From Isoperla grammatica (Eukaryota > Arthropoda > Insecta > Plecoptera > Perlodidae), in contig OX246739.1 in the NCBI GenBank assembly GCA_945910005.1, positions 4,990,001 to 5,054,000 on the forward strand: 64,000 nt of DNA, read 5' to 3'. Positions 39,372 to 52,800 of this stretch are shown here, piece after piece. Under the pieces are notes generated by a model that did no database searches, was not told the origin of the DNA, and saw only the letters and a list, made by a program, of their open reading frames with translations. The first letter of the stretch is position 1. Every line of letters starts with the position of its first letter. The position numbers and the translations under genes were made by a program.

Positions 39372-42300
39372 GTAGGTAACAACACTTACTGCAATAGCGT
39401 CACTCCGTCATGCAGGCACGGAATTAAATATTATATAGCAAATTGTATCTGTGTGTCCCCAGTTTAAACTGCATTCGATTATGGGGTTTTAAATTTCCAA
39501 ACGTTAGTCTTTGATTACTGTTGTGTTAGACTTAAGAGCATATAGAGTCTCCAGCAAATGTCTCAACGTGTTGACTAGTAAGCTCACGACACATCCAAAG
39601 AAATGTTACGGTACTCACGTTTAAAATATTTATACGAAAATAATGTGTATTTTTATTCAACTAGTGTTAGTCGGCCGAGAGCACATCACCATGACGTCAT
39701 ATTCATCCCCCCCCCCCCCCACCCCTACCAAAAACATCTCCCCTGAAAGTTGTAAGTGCCTAGCAGTAGCACAGATACCACCAAGGTAATTCTCTCAACA
39801 TGTGCATGTAAGGTTCTTGATAAAGTTATATTACTATAGCTGTAACACAAACTTCCTCTTAGTGCATGTGTCCTGGCCGATATGTTAATACATTTCCAGT
39901 TGCATTGTTAAAAATCACACTTTTCCTCATAACATTGTTATTTTACATTACGTTAAATAAATATTTCAACCGTAGCGCTCGTCGTATTTATTGGGCGTAC
40001 GAAATAATGACGACAGTAATGTCATTTTGCAAATAAGTAAAAAAAAAATGATGTCAATTAAGGAGAGATTTTAATGTTAAAATTACCGAACACTTACCGA
40101 CATGCAAGTTTAACTCCAACACATTGAACAAAATTATAACAAGGTTACTTTATGAAACAAGTCTATATAATCCGAGGTGAAGTTTGAAAGTTTGTTTAAG
40201 GTTCGAAGAAGTTAGTTGGGAGTTTGAGATGTTTGAAGAACTTCTTACGCACATGTTTGTAAATTACTACAACATTGACTTTACGAAGTAAACACACATT
40301 TTGATAGTTTGCTATGTATGATAATTAATGCGTGAAATCAAAGAAGACAAGAAAATTCAAAATGGTTTGAAAATGTTTTGTTTAAAATCTCTGTTATTGT
40401 TATTTGTGCAATTGTTGTTTAGAAATTGTAATATTAATGTTTAACAAGATTATTTTAACCACTAGTTGCCATAGGAATTTGTATGTGAATTATGTTTCAA
40501 TATAACATTCGTTCTCTTTTCTAGACTTCTGATTTCCTTTATGCAGTAGTTTTTAATTAAAAAATCAGTACAAACTGACTTCAACTAATGATACCGTTTA
40601 ATCCCCAATCTGCACATGGCCATAATATCCATGAATAATATAGTTCTTGAGAGCCACGTTTGAGGCAAAACTGAGGTAATGAATTAAATGTGACCACTTT
40701 TTACTGAAAACGGTGAATTGTTCAAAATTAAGTACAACCGGTAAATATCCGTTCCCGCAGCATAAAACTTTTGATCTGTTGGGGCTTATTACTACGTAGT
40801 TGAAAAGTAGATTAAATATTAAAGTTTGAGTATTCCCCAACAAGCAAGCCTCCTCGTAACAGCACTAGTTGCCTGCTTAGAAGGAAACGGCTATTTCAGC
40901 TACTTTAACGAGCTGAGCTCCAGGGTCATTAGCAGTCGCTACCTCCACGCAGCGAGATCAACAAAACTCATTTGAACCTGTTTCGGAACATAACACAACT
41001 GAATCTCTTTTGGAATATTCAGCTCATACTAAAAGCGTTGTATAAAATCAATGCTATGTTATTTAATGTTATTTTATTGTTATAAAATCAATTAGAATTA
41101 GACTGGTGGGGAAACACTTGGTGTTAAGGGGCTATGCTCTAATTTTTCCCGCCAGCAATGTGTTTGTAACATTTAAAAATGTTATAAACATATTGAAAAT
41201 AAATAATAATAATAACAATAATAATAATGTATAGCATTTTAAGGTTAGATATCACATTCGTTAATAATTTGTTTGCCACGTGAATTTCTTCGGCGTTATT
41301 TCCTTGCTTCGCTCGCTTAGTATGTGAGTTGTTATTGAGAAACAATATTATGATGTATTTTCCCAGAATAAAGCTATTTGCGTTAATTATTGTTACTAAC
41401 GAGGATATTATTTGGGTAGTCCATTGATTAAAGCATGAGTAACGACGAAGAAATTTCCATTAATTACTGAAGTTCATCTCTTCAACGAGTTTCATTCTAG
41501 GTGAGAGAATGATATAATGAGTTGATAAACTAAATTTAGGACTTGTTTTGAGTTATATTGTTTGAAGCTCATCGCATGCTACATCGCCACTTAAAATAGT
41601 AATAGGTGAGTTAGTTTTTAACAAAGCAACTCGAAAGCTTGGCTATACGACGTCGGTTAAGTCCACTCGTACGACAAGCGTAGTTAACCTGACAATTTTG
41701 ATGCGCTAAGTCAAGTACGGCGGCGCTGCAGCTCATGCGAACCAGCCTTAAAGTTTTCTTGCGTAAATGTTTTGGACTTGCTACTAAAATCGGCTCAAAT
41801 CAATGATGATCGTGTCAGAATCGAAGGTGTGCTTTAACTTTACTTGTTTCCTTGACTGCATGGATAATGGATATATTTCGCATTTTTGAATCACCTGTTT
41901 TAACAGATTTTTGTTGTCATTACATTGAAGTAGAATAGAATAGAATATTGTTTTTTTCCTTTGTACAGTTAGTGGAATACAAATGTCATATGGGTGAAGA
42001 AGATCAAGTGTTTGTTTATTTGGTTGACAAATCTTGTTCGTAGAACTCAGTCGATGGGGTAATCCTTCATAGGAATTTTTGTAACAATTTGTATATCCAA
42101 GTATTTTTTTTGATCCGTATTTCCACGTAAAACTTATCTTTGAATGTTATTGAGTTTAATCGACTGAATCCCCTTGAGTTGTTCGAATGTAGGGTTTATA
42201 TTTCAGAAACCCGAAACTTGATGACATTCTTTGTATCTAAAAACTTATTTATGGCAAGTGTAAGTTTAGAGAACAACCTTCACCCTAATTAACATACTTT

Positions 42301-43694
42301 GTAGATGAACACATTGAAACGTAGAGTAGGTCTTACGGTTAGATATACATCATATTTATGTTCAATAGTTTTAAAAGCAAAACAAAGAACATTTTTAACA
42401 TTTTTATTCCAAAAGTACTGTAATGTGATATAAAACATTCATACAACATGTTGTCATAATGGTACAGAGAAAACAAACTATCTGATGTTGAGATTTACTT
42501 GTTTTAACAGAATCCAGACAAGGTTGCATCGAGGCAAAGCTCACAGCAAATAAACAACTCGGTTTTCCTTCCGGTTCAGAACTCCGTTATAAGAGAACCA
42601 TTCCACGTCCACACAGACACAAATAGACACGCTAGGCTTAGGTTATCACTCATCACCATTATCATCGTTTATCTTGTTGGGATTTCGTCCACCATGTCAG
42701 TTGTGCTCTTTGGCCGACGTCGCCTCATTTACACAGCGTTTAGAAACCTCCATTAAAGCCCCCCCCCCCCCCCCCCCATCGTTTAGCTGTCCTCAGTGTA
42801 TTTTACCGCACCATTTGAGCTGATGCTAAAAGATACCGCGCGGAATTCCTAAGAGCGCACCCCTAATGCACGCGTCGTACTTTCAAGCTGAATCACTCGC
42901 TGGTGAAAAAAACACATTCGGTTTGAGCGATAAATTATCTGTCGAGATCAAACGGTAACTGATGTTAAGTTTCTAGTGGAAACATTAAAATGCGAGTGGC
43001 ACTTTACGAAGCCATGATGCAAGTTTTTCAATTGTTTGTGAAATAAGTCGTTATAGCTTAACGAGGCGTTAAACACGATAGTGTAATGCTTTTGTTTTGA
43101 TAGTTAACACCTCAGTTGTCGAAAACTATTTTTACATTTTATCAAAATGTAAAGTATGAACGTTTGTATGTTCAAAATATAAGTTTACTCATAAAGTCAT
43201 AAAGTTGCATAGTAAAATGCATGTGTAGAGATATAGTTTCGATGTTGAGTTGGACCTATCTCTGCTGTATGAATCCGTAATATTTAACCGGTAATAGAAA
43301 AACCAGTCGAAGTCACAGTTGACACTACATCGGGATAATATATTATGTAAATAAAACAAATTGTCAATTATTACGAGCAAATCATAAATAACCATTGTGT
43401 ATTTAATCGTCTCCAAAATTGAAGGAATATGTCCTTTAAAATGAATCAATGTTTTTTGGAATTATATTATCTGCATTTAAGTAGATGTGCTAGCTCATTA
43501 CAACGTGTATTGTAAAATGGGGACTGTGAGAAAATACTCCGAACGGGCACGGACAAAGTAAATTATCGATGATAATTTAATTACCATGTACGCGTTTTGT
43601 TTTCTCGCTTCTTCTCAGTTGTTCGATTGGTTCAACCCTTAATATTCATGCGCGCAAAGAATGCTAATGAGAGCAGGAGTGCATGAATTAAGCC

Positions 43695-43725
<31 letters not shown>
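43695..43725. repeat. (GAT)n microsatellite
   Basis: About ten GAT units in the DIP intron. Confidence 0.9.
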
Positions 43726-44108
43726 AATGCGTGAACCATCCATGCGAGAATTGAAGTATTTCAGCAGCTCGTAATAACTATACTTCTGTCGTAAAGTGCC
43801 AATCATCTTCATTAGCATCTTTGTATAAAGATGAAGCTCAGCTCACTTCTATGAAGAATAAGTTAAGTATCGACAGAGGGAGGGAGGGGAGGAAATCTGT
43901 CTATAACCAATGAAGGACAAGGACGCCACACTTTACTCTAATCCCGGCAACTTCTAATAATTCAGCTGTTTTAGTTGCGCATGGAAAGAAAAGTCGATCA
44001 GCATTCAAATAAACTACGGACCGAACTTTATGCACTGTTTTCAGTAAACAACTGTAGATTACACATTCATGAGATTATGGTACTTATTCACAACTTTTAG
44101 AGTAACGT

Positions 44109-44110
<2 letters not shown>

Positions 44111-44186
<76 letters not shown>
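44111..44186. repeat. (TA)n microsatellite
   Basis: About 38 perfect TA units inside the DIP intron. Shorter TA tracts are at 34410-34445, 34693-34727 and 36296-36310. Confidence 0.95.
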
Positions 44187-44798
44187 TAGTTTGTTCACAT
44201 AATATATTGTTTGAACTCATTTATCCATTGCATGCACACATTAATTTTTAAGTAGCAAAAGTCGATCGGTTTCTATTAAGAACCTGTGGGATTCAGTTTT
44301 CAATCATAACAACGAGAAGAGAGTCCTGAAAGCATCTGATTCAGCTGCATGTTTGCGTTGTTCTTGACAGCGGTGAGAGTCAAAGGTTGGGTCAAGAGGT
44401 CACACAGGGAACCAATAAGGTTCTTAGAACAAACTAACAAACTTTGACTTGTTCCTTCGGCTTCGTTTTAGATGGCCAGACAGCGAGACCGAAGATAGAC
44501 GACTTGCAATACCGGGGGGGGGGGGGGTAAAGACGTCCACCAGTTTCGAAATCCATTTCCCCATCCTCCTCTGATCCAGACAGCTAATGAAATATTCATA
44601 CGTATCTTAGGATCAAACCTACATATTTTATAAAGTTAAATATATTCCAGAATTGTAATTACTTCGTTCCTGGCTTGAAGTACTACAAATACATCAAGAG
44701 CGGACGAAAGTGGAATATCATGCCATTATATTCGCAAATTTGTTTTTCGATTATTTTTTATTACAGGTATGCATAGTGCATATAGCGTATATTTATAA

Positions 44799-44879
44799 TA
44801 TATAGCCTAGTATGGGTGTGATTCTGATTCCAATGAAGCAGGTACAGTGTTCAAATCCCGGTACGGGCTGTTTTTTTTT
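44799..44879 (+). mobile_element. tRNA-like unit with A box, B box and T-run
   Basis: TAGCCTAGTATGGG at about 44803 matches the A box and TGTTCAAATCC at about 44849 the B box. A run of nine T at 44871-44879 would end Pol III transcription. The stems of a true tRNA do not form well, so this is a tRNA pseudogene or SINE head and not a functional tRNA. Confidence 0.5.
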
Positions 44880-47668
44880 ACATTTGAAATTGTCACTGTT
44901 AACTGACACAATCATCAACTCTGACACATTATGGCCGTCCTGTAGGCAACGAAGCTTATAATAAATAGTATATTATGTCCTCAGGGCTATCAGGCCTTGA
45001 ACTGAGAGCGTATACAATAAATATAAAGATAATTCAATCTATTAATTATATAAATGTTGTGTCCCAGATATATTTTTTCTATCCATGCTTGTAATTTTAG
45101 ATATAATATTAACAATTATACACACGTCTTCTCTAGATTTACGAATGCCGTTCTTGGAATTATCTTGTGTACTTACATTGTCAGGTGTATTTCTAATAAC
45201 GTCTTGAACGTGAGGAATTGTAGCATTCTAAAATGGCAATTTATTTTTATATGTTAGCTTTAATGCATACTTTAATAAATATTGTACACAGTTTTTATGC
45301 CAAGTGTAATATCCCTAAAGCATTTGAGCTATTACAAAATATCACAATGGTTTATGAAATAGCCTGAGAGTTTTTCTCTACACTTCATTAACACTAATAC
45401 AATAACATATGTTCACATGTTCTTGCCCATGAATCCGCTCTCACATACAATTAACATACATCTATGGTTTCCGTTTAAAAGCTTGCTCTCTTTTGAAACT
45501 GTAAAACTTTATTGCCGTCTGGAAACCACATTTCCCGTCATTAAAATGTACATATTACTTTTAGTCATACGTATCGTTCTACAAAATGTTATGTTGTGGC
45601 CGAACATGACTAAAACGTACGTCTCATCGGTGTTCAGTACTTTATAATGCAGCCGGTTGGGAAGCGTCTAATCAAAAGTAAATGCGGGGCTTTTTCTGTA
45701 TGTAGCAGGTGAGTATTGTACACAGTCCTGTACTTGAGGTAGCTCACTTATGCCGACTAAAAATCAACCTGACCAGGCCACATGTTAGCCGAACATGCTT
45801 ATACGTTCTTACACTCTTTGCCTTGGTGATAATGGGTACTATCTTTAAACATGGTCATACCTCGTTGGTACTCTCTTAAACGCAATTTCACACTTTTTTT
45901 AAATCTGTAGATCTTATAATATATATATATAGCCTTGTATAATTCATTTTTTTTTTTTATTAAATTAAAATTTAAATATACTAACGAAATATCTTAAATT
46001 CGCACGCTTTTCATGCTACTGCATTTGTATAAAGTCTAGTTTACACTGTACACACAATTCGATCTTAATTCTGCACTTTATATTCCAGTGTAAGTTGGCA
46101 GTTACAAAGTAATTTGAGTTTACAACGCAATATCCAGAGTACTTTAAGCTATCAAGGTGCCAAAAAAGACTGTCTGCTTTGTTAATTTTTCCAAAATGAA
46201 ATAATGCCACGTTAAATCTACTCAGTACACGTGCGGATATTTAGAAAAAAAAATCAATGCCACGTTAAAATATATTCCGATCCCTTTAACGTCGATAATA
46301 TCAGTGCGTACAAACGATCAACCCCATCTGTTTAACGTCAACTCACATAGGGGTATAAAGTTTCAAGAGTGCGTCATACACAGGGTTGTGAGGCAAAGGG
46401 GTAGCGGGAATAGTATCAGCATAGCTATGGCTCCGGGCAGTAACTTGGCAAATTGATTAAACGTCAAACGATATCGGAGCTTGAACACTGTTGCCGACGT
46501 CTATGGACAAGGTCACGTGGTCTTGTTCGTTGTTGTAAGGGCATGCGAACTATGCGGAAACAATTTCACTGGTGGAAACTAATTTCAAGAATATAATATT
46601 TACAAAACTATAAAATAAATCAAGAATATTTCCCAGTCGCAAATCGTTATAACGCAACTGTCATTCACTTTCAATATTGATATTAAAGTAACTACAAACC
46701 CAAGGAATATAATTATATATTTTTTTTTTTAAGTCAAACGTTTAGTTAGAGAGTATTAAGCTACAAAGTTGCACCTTGTTTCTTTCCCACTGAAAAGAAT
46801 CATATGAGACGCCACGATGAGGTAAACAGTTCTGTTTATGAATATATTTACTACACATCTGTTTGCAAAAAGAAGCGAATTCAATGTTGTAAATCTCTAG
46901 ACAAAATCCATTTCAAAACCATTTTTTGTGGATTTCCATTAAAATAGCACAGCATTGTTTTGTATTTTAAATGCACTTATTATGTGAATATTTGAACCTC
47001 ATTTACTTTGAATCTCTTTAAAACTTGAAAACATTTCCCATGTGGATTTTATTGGTGACCTCACATTGACGTCGATCATGCCCTGTTTTTCCTGCCATAT
47101 TGATTTATAGAATTTCCAGTTAGCTTTAATGCATAAAAACTTTCCTAAAATTTCAAATGTCACTTTTTCTATTCATAACTTGATCTCTAATTTGGTGAAG
47201 TAGAAATCTAAACGTAGGCGTGTTTCCCATTCACACTGGTGAACAACCACCCAAGTTGTAACTCACTTCCAAATTGCATTGAATGGTCGTGTTTATTTAA
47301 GTAAACTAAAGCATTCCCATGACGGTCTGACTTGTTTACACTACAATAATACATGAAAGCAGTGTTATAATCACAATCCAAACTGGAGCACGTTTCCCAT
47401 GGTGACCCCGCTTCGAATCTTGGGTCGATTCTGTCCATTTCTGCGTCCCGCGTTTTGCCATGGCAACTAATTCGACCACAGACTAACCACGCTTATTGCA
47501 TTACTCTAACCTGACCTATCTTGTGGACTGGCGGAGCAGCTGACTCGTTAAACAAGGTCTCTGTTCACGTTGCAGCAAGGTTGGGAGTTACCCTACACAT
47601 TCACCATATCAAGAATAACATAAATAAAACGCAACACGAACAGGAATTACGGTCATGAACATAAACAT

Positions 47669-47695
47669 TTTCGAGAGCTCAACTCTCTTCGTCAG
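47669..47695 (-). ncRNA. Second hammerhead-like core
   Basis: On the minus strand: CTGACGA (47695-47689), one A, then GAGAG, loop TTGAG, CTCTC, then GAAA (47672-47669). It has the same layout as 34589-34619, including one extra nucleotide before stem II, but a different stem sequence. It sits about 80 bp outside the inverted transposon pair. Possibly the end of a Penelope-like element. Confidence 0.35.
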
Positions 47696-48544
47696 ACGCG
47701 AAGACACGGCAGAGGCAGCCAGCTACCTCTGTTTTCCCGCCATTATGAAAGGATGTAGAAAGCGCGCAGCTCGCTCATAGTCCTTTGCATAACGCTCGAA
47801 TATCGGTCGGTATAAAATTTGGGTCAAAGGATGACATATATCAAATGAAAGCTTAAAATGAGTTCTTTTCAAAAAACCATGATATACCTCTGGCAAATCC
47901 AGCTTTCTATGTCAAAACCAGGGTCAAAGGTCAAATTCGTAATTTTTTCAATAATTTTTAATTAAATAACGAAAAATGTTTGCAAGTTTAAAAATACTTT
48001 TTTAGTAAGATAAATGTATGAAGTTAATAAAAAAAAAATTGAATTACCTACTTACCTTTTTTGACCTTGATTGGGGTCAATTTCCTCAAAATGGGTAATT
48101 TCTAAAAAAAAAATCGATTTATTGGCCAATATTCTTTATATCAACGTATTTACTCATAAATACGTTAAAATGAATAGTTCTTATTGTTATCACATTGTTT
48201 TCACGGTATTCATTCAAAATGGCGGTCAAAGGTCAATAGGTAAGTATCGTCAAACTAGGTCTAGTAACTAAAATATTACTTGTGGGTACTCTTAAGACGC
48301 AGAATTTTAACTGCAATTGCAATAACCAATAATAATATCATGTTTTAATCGTAAGAGAATGTAATTATCATATAACTTATAAACTACTTAAGATTGGTAC
48401 TGAATTTCTAATTAATGACCTCAGACATCAGGGTATTCTTAAATGGGTGTGCAACTGCAACAAAATACATTTTTAGAAAAGAGCATGACCATGCTGAGAT
48501 ACGTGATATGATACTAGTATTATGTTATATCTACGTTAGCAGTC

Positions 48545-48985
48545 ACTGTCCATGTTGTCAGATTAATCACCTTCTGACTCACTGGAATTCTCATGCTAGC
48601 TACTGTTACTGGTACTGGTATTTGTACAATCCTTCAGCTTACAAGCGTGGGTACACTTTTATTGATTGGCCAAACACTCACATGCCGGCATCTTGCAAAC
48701 ACGGCAACAGTTACAGGCTAGGAGATCCATAACGGTCAAAGGTACTGGAGTTCCAATCATCCACTCGTTGCTCAGATCTCCTTCTGCCGTGGTTTCCCAT
48801 CCATAGCCACGCGGATCAGGAACATCAGGGTTGGCGTCTAAACAACGTATTCAGACCACTGTTTGGTGGTTAGCTCGCAGCCGCAGGATTTGAAGCAGTA
48901 GACAATCGTTTCAAGGTGGTAGCTGATTAGACTTAATATCACCACATTTACTTTTAAAAAGCTCGTAGGGCAGCTGGTTGACGCT
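48545..48985 (-). pseudogene. Transposon-derived ORF fragment, mirror copy (left arm)
   Basis: Minus-strand counterpart of 49445-49833. It keeps RCLDANPDVPD, YGWETTAEGDLSNEWMIGTP and the CNCCRVCK cysteines. It has a TAA at 48661-48659, where the right copy has a Leu codon just before KCTHAC. The region corresponding to the LPP...H..R segment is also broken by stops. Neither copy is functional. Confidence 0.6.
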
Positions 48986-49444
48986 TGACTACCAAAAATC
49001 AAACACACTTCGAAGATGTGTAAAAACTAGCGAGTTCGTTGGGACTCAAAGTATGTAATACCCTCCCTGACCTCCATGCACTGGTTGTGACAAAGGTTGG
49101 AATTCATAGTCGGCCACTTCCCCTAGAGGCACCCAATGTTGCTATGGATATGTTTTCTATATGGGAAATGACATGTATGAAACTGTTACCTTGTTAACAA
49201 CGGGCGCATCTATAGGTGTAGGGGACGACTATGAGTTCCAACCTGAGTGAGCTCATTCAGTGGTAATAGGAAAAGGAGAACTTTGAATATCATGAAAAAA
49301 AAGATGCATTTCTGTGTCAAGCTAAGCAAGATGGGTCAGGACTGAAGAGTTTCTATCGATGTCATCAAAAAAACTCGAAGAGTTTGTCTGTAAACTCTGC
49401 TCTTTGACCACGACTCTGTCATGCGTCCACCTGCTGCGCTACGA

Positions 49445-49833
49445 GCTTTTTAGAAGTAAGTGTGATGATATGAAGTCTAATCAGCTACCACCTTGTAACG
49501 ATTTCTTATTGCTTCATATCCTGCGACTGTGAGTTATCAACCAAACCCGATCTATTGATACGTTGCTTGGAAGCCAACCCTGATGTTCCTGATCTGTGTG
49601 GCTATGGATGGAAAACCACGGCAGAAGGAGATCTGAGCAACGAGTGGATGATTGGAACTCCAGTACCTTTGACCGTTATGGATCTCCTAGCCTGTAACTG
49701 TTGCCGTGTTTGCAAGATGCCGACCTATGAGTGTTTGGCCAATCAGCTGAAGTGTACCCACGCGTGTAAGCTGAAGGACTGTCCAAATATCGGTACCCAG
49801 CATGAGAATTCCAGTGAATCAGAAGGTGATTAA
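49445..49833 (+). pseudogene. Transposon-derived ORF fragment with Cys-rich C-terminus (right copy)
   Basis: From 49558 to the TAA at 49831-49833 the frame reads RCLEANPDVPDLCGYGWKTT, then EGDLSNEWMIGTPVPLTV, then DLLACNCCRVCKMPTYECLA and KCTHACKLKDCPN. The GW...W...P(x)P...LL pattern followed by paired cysteines resembles the C-terminal region of a family of transposon-encoded proteins common in arthropod and cnidarian genomes (my recollection; I cannot name the superfamily). Just upstream, about 49475-49530, another frame reads SNQLPPCNDFLLLHILR, which fits the same family just before the GW region; a frameshift and a stop separate the two. There is no ATG at the start of the open stretch, so this is a decayed fragment and not a gene. 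Confidence 0.6.
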
Positions 49834-52800
49834 TCTGACGACTTCAATTTTGAGTGATTTTGACTTCAATTTTGATTAGTTTGACGACTAGACAGTGACT
49901 GCTAGGACAGATATCATATCATACTATCATGACACGTATCTCAGCATGGTCATGCTCTTTTCTAAAAATGTATTTTGTTGCAGTTGCACACCCATTCAAG
50001 AATACCCTGATGTCTGAGGACATTAATTAGAAATTCAGTAACAATCTTAAGTAGGCCTACTTTATAAATTATATGATAATTACATTCTCTTACGATTAAA
50101 ACTTTATATTGTTATTTGTTATTGTAATTGCAGTTAAAATTCTGCGTCTTTAGAGTACCCACAAGTAATATTTTAGTTACTAGACCTAGTTTGACGATAC
50201 TTACCTATTGATTTTGACCGCCATTTTGAATGAATACCGTAAAAAAAATCTGATAACAATAAGAACTATTTATTTTAACGTATTTATGAGTAAGTACGTT
50301 GATATAATGAATATTGGTCAATAATTTGAAGAAAATTTAAAAAATTACCCATTTTGAGGAAATTGACCTCAATTAAGGTCAAAAAAGGCTAAATGGGTAA
50401 TTTAATTTTTTTTAAAGAAACATAATACATTTACCTTACTAAAAGTGTATGATTAAACTTGCAAACAATTTTCATTATTTAATTAAAAATTATTGAAAAA
50501 ATTACAAATTTGACCTTTGACCCTAGTTTTGACATAGAAAGCTGGATTTGCCAGAGGTATATCATGGTTTTTTTAAAAGAACTCATTTTAAGCTTTCATT
50601 TGATATATGTCATCCTTTGACCCAAATTTTATACCGTCATTCTCGTTATGCAAAGGACTAGATCTGATATAGCGATTTCAAATTTTTATTTTTCAAACTT
50701 TTTTTGAACAGCAGATTCACAATAATTGACGTTGATCTTTATGTCTACTTCATTTTGATGTCTTGAAACTAAGCTGTGAATCTAATTGGTGAATAATCTC
50801 GCCCCTACGATGTATTAATGTGGTTGGCTCTTTCTTATATGCTGCCCTTGAAAGATTATCGGGTGTTTGTTGCTTAGGGTGTTAATTTCTGGCAAGTTGT
50901 AGGAAACGTCAATAAGTTTTAGTTTCATTTTCAGTTCAATGTATTTTTCCAAAAATCACACTATACATAGTGTGTTCTATATTTGTAACACCCCCTAGAA
51001 ATAATCTTAATAGGAAGGGGTATAATATACACACTTCCCTGCACCTTGCATGCACTTCACTTCACTTATCTTCTAGATTAGCAATAAAGAAGTCTAGAGA
51101 GATTCAGATTATAAACCAATTCACACCACTCCGCATAAACAAACGCCCTGATCAAAACAAGTAAGGTAATGCGCGCCATTGAACACGGACACGCCAAAAT
51201 GGTGTTCGAACCAAACTGTCAAAACTGATTTACCCGTGGATATGTTTTTCATGCGGTATAACGCGAAATGGGGCGCTGAAATCAAGATGGTTTATTTATT
51301 GAAAACACGTTGGGTGTTCCAGTAAGACAAAACTGAAGTGGGACAGTAGATTCTTTTCATAAACCTTTTCCGGTACGTTTTATGATCATAGTAACTTTCA
51401 TATTTTGACGACGAGGATAATGAATACGATGAATGGGTGATAAAAATACCACCGTGTGACTTCCAATGCTCGTCACGATGTGAATATCGAATGCAGAGAA
51501 CAGGTTCTATTTTATTAATTTTAAATCCACAAATAGAAAATAGAAAGCAAATATAAAAGTGAAATATAAAATTCCACTAGTGTGATTTGATTCACAGTCA
51601 AAACTAAAAATCAAACATGTAAAGCATTGTGATGAACAAAAAACCTTAAATAAACAAAACATATTGATAAAGCAAATATATTTAATATTCACTTGGGCCA
51701 ATGTATTGTTTCGCTTAGCGTCGATGCTAAATATGATACGTTAAGCCCAAATATCATCAATATGTATAAGTTATTGTTTTTTTTTTTACCATGCATTTCC
51801 TGCAAACACAAGTTTTGAAAAATTGGTATCATTGTTTATCTATTTTTTTTCAAGTATGTCTGGGACATGTTAACCTCTCGTTCACGGCTCGCGAGACTTA
51901 CAATTTTGTTTCATTTTCCTTCCAATTTAACCGGAATGAATATCATTTGATGTAAAATGCCAAAAAATGAAAAACGACTTTACGTTTTAAATTTATATAC
52001 GTCGGTAAATTAATTCCGTTAAATTTGCCTGCAGCGGAATTTTTCCCCGTTTCTTTACATTGCAAATTTCCCAAGCGAGTCAAACGTAATTTATTTCGCT
52101 GCGTCTGCAAGAGACAAGAATGAAAATGAAACACTGATGTTGTCTCTGTCTGTTTCACTTGAGCGTTAGATGTGGCGTCTCTTTTCAATTCACGCGGTGG
52201 CGTGGCAACCATTACCGTGTCCTTGTACTAGTGTGACGAAGCAGACGGAGCGTTTCTCCACTCGGCGAGGGGAGAAATCTTGAGTGAAAGAACGCACATC
52301 TTGCACCGTTAAGCACACTAAGCCTACTATTGAAAAACGTATAAGATATTGTCTAACAAGATTAGGTAACTTTTTTAAACATTCGCAGAGCCGAGTAGGA
52401 ATAGCTTGTTTATCCGGAGCCGAGCAAGTGCGCCCAATGGGCTACTTGAAGGTTGCTTGTTGGGGGGTACGATATGCGACGCACAGCCTTATTAAGGACA
52501 CGGGAGCAGCAGAATAAATGAGAGTGGCTGTGTGCCTTGCCTTTACACGAATAAAGGCCGTCTTCTCATAGTTGCCAATTTACATATTATTTAGTATTTG
52601 AAGAAAAAAACGGAATACTATTTAGGGGTAGGCCTATACAAAGGAAATGCTACGCTCTTTATCAAATAAATAATTATCCAAATGTGTTAGAACTTACAAA
52701 ATAATATATGTTTTAACCACAAATATTGTATTTACTTCATTATTGTTAATGTTTCATTTGTTGCTGTGATGTTATTTTAAGTTGTAGTATTACTTTGAAA

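Larger units (their letters stand above)
39373..47668. other. Intronic DNA, first third: repeats only
   Basis: Contains C/G runs at 39707-39720, 42759-42777 and 44514-44527, the GAT and TA tracts and one tRNA-like unit. No nested gene was seen. Confidence 0.55.
47778..50660. mobile_element. Head-to-head inverted pair of transposon fragments (2.9 kb)
   Basis: Left arm about 47778-49135, right arm about 49205-50660, inverted relative to each other. Outer ends share TAGTCCTTTGCATAACG; next inside are matching blocks around TATAAAATTTGGGTCAAAGG and CTGGATTTGCCAGAGG. The inner parts are two diverged copies of one coding segment. The innermost pair is AGGTTGGAATTCATAGTCG near 49107 and its complement near 49240. 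Arms differ by scattered substitutions and small indels. No target-site duplication was recognised. Confidence 0.85.

Noticed and set aside
44799..44870. Functional tRNA gene
   Set aside because: A and B boxes are present, but the T-arm and acceptor stems do not pair properly.
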